From GCA-2688775 sp964524225 (GTDB lineage: Archaea; Nanobdellota; Nanobdellia; Woesearchaeales; GW2011-AR4): 16,587 nucleotides of DNA. The notes beneath the pieces are model-generated. The model was given only the letters and a program-made list of their open reading frames with translations. It did no database searches and had not been told where the DNA came from. The stretch lies in assembly GCA_964524225.1 (NCBI GenBank), contig CAZGEW010000030.1, positions 1 to 16,587 of the forward strand. Reading direction: 5' to 3'. Positions 14,085 to 16,587 of this stretch are shown piece by piece. Both the position numbers and the translations under genes were made by a program. Within the stretch, counting starts at the first letter, position 1, and each line of letters starts with the position of its first letter.

Positions 14085-15890
14085 ATGAAAACTAATATGA
14101 AAAAAATAATCTTGTTTTTAATGATTTTTGTTATAGCATTACCTCTTGTTTTTGCTAAACAGGGGCATATGAAGCTTTTGGCAGTAAGAGAAACTGAGAA
14201 CGGCTATGAAGGCGGAATCGCTGATTTATATTTGGAGATAAAGGATGGTTCAGGAAGAGTTTTCCTTGAAACATTCCCTTTAACAAGAACAGATACACAA
14301 ATGTCTACGAGGTTTGCAAAGGCGATTGCATGTAATATTATTGAGAAGGAGTGTGATGATTTAGATTTCTTCTATACAATAACTGCAGACTCTGCTATTA
14401 TAGCTGGACCTAGCGCAGGTGCATCAATTGCTGTACTCACTGTTGCATTACTTGAAAATCTTGAATTAAATGATGACTATGCAATAACCGGAACAATAAA
14501 TTCAGGTGGTTTAATTGGACCTGTAGGAGGTCTGAAAGCTAAGGTAGAGGCAGCAAAAAAAAGTGGCTTAAAAAAGGTGCTCATACCAGCTGGAGAATTA
14601 ATAGTCAAGGTTGATAACACAACAACTGACTTGAAAAACCTTTCAAAAGAATTAGACATTGAAATTGTTGAAGTCTCAACTTTAAGCGAAGCAATTAAAG
14701 AATTTACAGGTAGAGAAATAATTACGCAGTTCAAAAGCATAGACATAAATGAGCAATATAAAAATACAATGAAATCATTAGCTAAAGACTTGTGTGACAG
14801 AAGCAATAAGCTAAAGGCAGAAGTAAAGGGTTTAAGTCTGTCTCTTAATATAAGCGTACTAAAAGAAAATGCATTTAATCTAACAATAAAAGGAAAAGAG
14901 GCGTTTGAGAAGCAAACATTTTATTCTTCTGCAAGTTATTGCTTTGGTGCTAATGTAGAATATTCAACTTTGCTGATATTATCAAAAAATCTTACAAGAG
15001 ATAAGGTTATAGAAGAAGTGGAAAGGTTAAAGCAAGAAATAAATAGATTTAGGCGTAGATTAGAGAATATAGAGAAAAAAACAATCACAGATTTAGAAGC
15101 CTATATTGTAGTTAGAGAAAGATTAGCAGAAGCAGAGGATTCAGCAGAGCAAACACTAGAGATATTGAACAGAACAAATAGAACAGAAAGGGTCGCAAGG
15201 ACTCTTGCATATTCAGCAGAGAGAATCAATTCAGCTTATTCATGGGCAACCTTTTTTGGTGAAGAAGGTAAGGAATTCAATCTAAACAAGGAGGTAATAA
15301 AGAAATCGTGTCAAAATAAGATAAGCGAAGCTGATGAAAGAAAGCAATATGTTGAGCTGTATTTTCCTGATACACTAGGAAGTATAAAAAAGGAAATAGA
15401 TAAAGCACATGAAGAGCTTGAAAAAGGAAATTATGAGCTATGCTTATCACAAGCAAGCAAAGCCAAGGCAGATGTAGACATAATATTGAGTGTGTTTGGT
15501 GTTGATGAAGGTCAGTACAAAAATATAGTTGAGAGGAAGATTGATGTAGTAAAGAATAATATCGCAAGACAGTCTGCAAAAGGTATTTTTCCAATTTTGG
15601 GTTACAGTTATTACGAGTATGCTAGTTCATTGAAAGACTCAGATGTATTCTCTGCCTTACTATACTCAGAATATGCTTTGGAGCTTGGAAATTTGGATAT
15701 CTACTTCAAGAACAGCGAAGAGAAAGAAACTGTTGAAATTGAAAAGAAATTTAAGATTGAGCTTAACAAAATGGCAATTTTTCTGGTTGGGGTTTTAGTT
15801 GGAATTATAGCAACTCTTCTTGTAAGGAAAAAAGGAAACTATGTGAAGATAAAAAAGGGCAATATTAAAACAAATAAAAAGAAAAGATAA
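14085..15890 (+). CDS. Secreted, membrane-anchored Lon-type (S16) serine protease without ATPase
   Basis: A Ser-Lys peptidase with the Lon proteolytic fold but no AAA domain. From ATG 14085: a signal peptide (hydrophobic FLMIFVIALPLVFA), then the S16 domain (about 25-210) with catalytic Ser110 in AGPSAGAS and Lys153 in GGLKAKVE. They are 43 residues apart, the spacing in E. coli Lon (Ser679, Lys722). Residues 210-540 are helical and partly coiled coil (RLKQEINRFRRRLENIEKK). One membrane helix at 563-580 is followed by a Lys-rich tail, so the protease faces outward. It belongs to the archaeal S16-like group once annotated as a predicted archaeal serine protease. The frame is open back to ATG 14040 inside the ligase gene; the extra residues would precede the signal peptide, so 14085 or 14097 is preferred. 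Role: external protein processing or turnover without ATP (inference). Confidence 0.88.
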   Translation: MKTNMKKIILFLMIFVIALPLVFAKQGHMKLLAVRETENGYEGGIADLYLEIKDGSGRVFLETFPLTRTDTQMSTRFAKAIACNIIEKECDDLDFFYTITADSAIIAGPSAGASIAVLTVALLENLELNDDYAITGTINSGGLIGPVGGLKAKVEAAKKSGLKKVLIPAGELIVKVDNTTTDLKNLSKELDIEIVEVSTLSEAIKEFTGREIITQFKSIDINEQYKNTMKSLAKDLCDRSNKLKAEVKGLSLSLNISVLKENAFNLTIKGKEAFEKQTFYSSASYCFGANVEYSTLLILSKNLTRDKVIEEVERLKQEINRFRRRLENIEKKTITDLEAYIVVRERLAEAEDSAEQTLEILNRTNRTERVARTLAYSAERINSAYSWATFFGEEGKEFNLNKEVIKKSCQNKISEADERKQYVELYFPDTLGSIKKEIDKAHEELEKGNYELCLSQASKAKADVDIILSVFGVDEGQYKNIVERKIDVVKNNIARQSAKGIFPILGYSYYEYASSLKDSDVFSALLYSEYALELGNLDIYFKNSEEKETVEIEKKFKIELNKMAIFLVGVLVGIIATLLVRKKGNYVKIKKGNIKTNKKKR

Positions 15891-15897
15891 GTATAAA

Positions 15898-15931
15898 CCC
15901 AACAGAACAATACTTTGATTGCTCTGCTGGG
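15898..15931. repeat. Imperfect 13-bp inverted repeat after the protease gene
   Basis: Arms 15898-15910 (CCCAACAGAACAA) and 15919-15931 (TTGCTCTGCTGGG) match at 11 of 13 positions around an 8-base loop. The two differences are A-C mismatches in a plus-strand RNA but G-U wobbles in a minus-strand RNA. An A run, not a T run, follows on the plus strand. Purpose unclear; possible terminator or unannotated minus transcript. Confidence 0.35.
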
Positions 15932-15939
15932 AAAAAAGA

Positions 15940-15982
15940 GGTGATAGATTATCACCGTAAAATAGTTTATATTGATTATCAC
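15940..15982. promoter_or_regulatory. Three-copy GTGATA/TATCAC array over the lipoprotein promoter
   Basis: GGTGATA (15940-15946) and TATCACC (15950-15956) form a perfect 7-bp palindrome with loop GAT. The 9-base word GATTATCAC occurs at 15947-15955 and again at 15974-15982. The two direct copies flank a TATA-like TTTATATT at 15966-15973, and the last copy ends 7 bases before the ATG at 15989. This is the arrangement expected of an operator that blocks TBP or polymerase. Confidence 0.5.
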
Positions 15983-15988
15983 TGAAGA

Positions 15989-16587
15989 ATGAATAAACTT
16001 ATATTTAAATTTTTCTATTTGAGGATATTTTTACTAATCTTAATTACAATTTTTATTTTAAGTGGGTGTAATAGAAAAACTGGCGCACTAATTTACGAGA
16101 TTCCAAGTGAGAATGCAGAAAAGACAGAGCTTTATTTTTGCCCTCAAGATGATTGTGGCTTTGTATTTGAGAAAAAAATAAAATCTGCTAATATTTCTGT
16201 CCATTGTGCATTTTTTGATATCGAGCTGGAAAAAGTAATCAATGCATTAGCCGAAAAAAGTAAAGATACAAATGTCAAAGTTGTTATTGATGAATCAAAT
16301 TATAATGAACAGACTAAAGGGGAGGGAGTACGATTAGATAAAAGTAACGGCTTAATGCACAATAAATTTTGTGTTATTGACAGCTATTTTGTTATAACCG
16401 GTTCTTTTAACCCAACATACAATGACAATTATAACAACAATAATAATGTTATAATTATTTATTCAAATACACTAGCGAAAAATTACGAAGAGGAATTTAA
16501 TGAACTGTGGAATGGCAATTTTGGAAATGGTGATATTGTAAGGTATCCGCGCTTAATCGTGAATAACAAGCTTATAGAAAATTATTT
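15989..16587 (+). CDS. Phospholipase D-family lipoprotein (partial, runs off the right edge)
   Basis: The frame is open from ATG 15989 to the window end: 199 codons plus two bases, no stop. The N-terminus is a lipoprotein signal (MNKLIFKFF, hydrophobic helix, then ILSGC with lipobox Cys27), so Lgt should lipidate Cys27 and anchor the protein outside the cell. Then come TELYFCPQDDCGF (46-58), a segment of the PLD fold (KKIKSANISVHCAFFDIELEKVI) and a complete HKD motif: H124, K126, D131, G138, S139, N141 in LMHNKFCVID and TGSFNPT. NNNNVIII and EEEFNELW follow as in the family. PLD-family enzymes cleave phosphodiesters in phospholipids or nucleic acids through a phosphohistidine. One HKD is visible, so it either dimerises like Nuc or has a second motif past the edge. 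Secretion plus the PLD fold suggests a surface nuclease or lipase; the substrate cannot be told. Confidence 0.88.
   Translation, partial: MNKLIFKFFYLRIFLLILITIFILSGCNRKTGALIYEIPSENAEKTELYFCPQDDCGFVFEKKIKSANISVHCAFFDIELEKVINALAEKSKDTNVKVVIDESNYNEQTKGEGVRLDKSNGLMHNKFCVIDSYFVITGSFNPTYNDNYNNNNNVIIIYSNTLAKNYEEEFNELWNGNFGNGDIVRYPRLIVNNKLIENY

Noticed and set aside
15938..15946. GAGGTGATA as a Shine-Dalgarno for a small gene
   Set aside because: It matches the anti-Shine-Dalgarno well but no start codon follows at usable spacing and a stop comes quickly; better read as half of the palindrome.
15989..16587. PLD-family protein as a defence nuclease
   Set aside because: The lipobox sends it outside the cell and no defence partners are adjacent, so an intracellular anti-phage role is unlikely.

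Overview
The window looks like a draft-assembly piece of an AT-rich archaeal genome, most likely a DPANN archaeon of the Woesearchaeota/Pacearchaeota kind. The archaeal signs are three class III (archaellin/pilin-type) signal peptides, an archaeal-type ATP-dependent DNA ligase, a secreted Lon-type S16 protease without an ATPase, and TATA boxes (one with a BRE-like element) placed so that several genes would be transcribed leaderless or with very short leaders. Some genes have a bacterial flavour: Lgt, a lipobox lipoprotein and a Tag-like glycosylase. That mix is typical of DPANN genomes. The phylum is inferred from gene content, not from a marker RNA. No rRNA, tRNA, CRISPR array or insertion sequence was seen.

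Layout. 1-1251: a hairpin, then a membrane-anchored Cys-rich surface protein ending in exact 26-residue Cys repeats. 1303-2679 (minus): a secreted fibre-like protein with GNVGIGT repeats, interrupted by a 100-N scaffold gap. 2698-2776: two perfect hairpins. 2786-4614 (minus): three overlapping or abutting genes with class III signal peptides; the last carries Cys-rich and fibre-like modules. 4858-6192: DEAD-box RNA helicase. 6197-6634 (minus) and 6734-7273 (plus): a Tag-like glycosylase and an orphan protein, divergently transcribed from back-to-back TATA boxes. 7283-9766 (minus): a large secreted Cys-rich, coiled-coil protein. 9836-10477 (minus): protein-L-isoaspartate methyltransferase. 10585-12207 (minus): a six-TM membrane protein followed by Lgt. 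12287-15890 (plus): DNA ligase and secreted Lon-like protease. 15989-end (plus): a phospholipase-D-family lipoprotein cut off by the window edge.

Most of the window serves the cell envelope: pilin-like subunits, fibre and Cys-rich surface proteins, a membrane-tethered external protease, and a lipoprotein alongside the enzyme that would lipidate it. DNA and protein maintenance genes (ligase, glycosylase, Pcm, RNA helicase) are interspersed. The most interesting items are the Lgt/lipobox pair, the pilin-fibre cluster, the 26-residue Cys repeat, and two operator-like repeat arrays over promoters (12208-12234 and 15940-15982). I see no convincing novel defence or mobile system.
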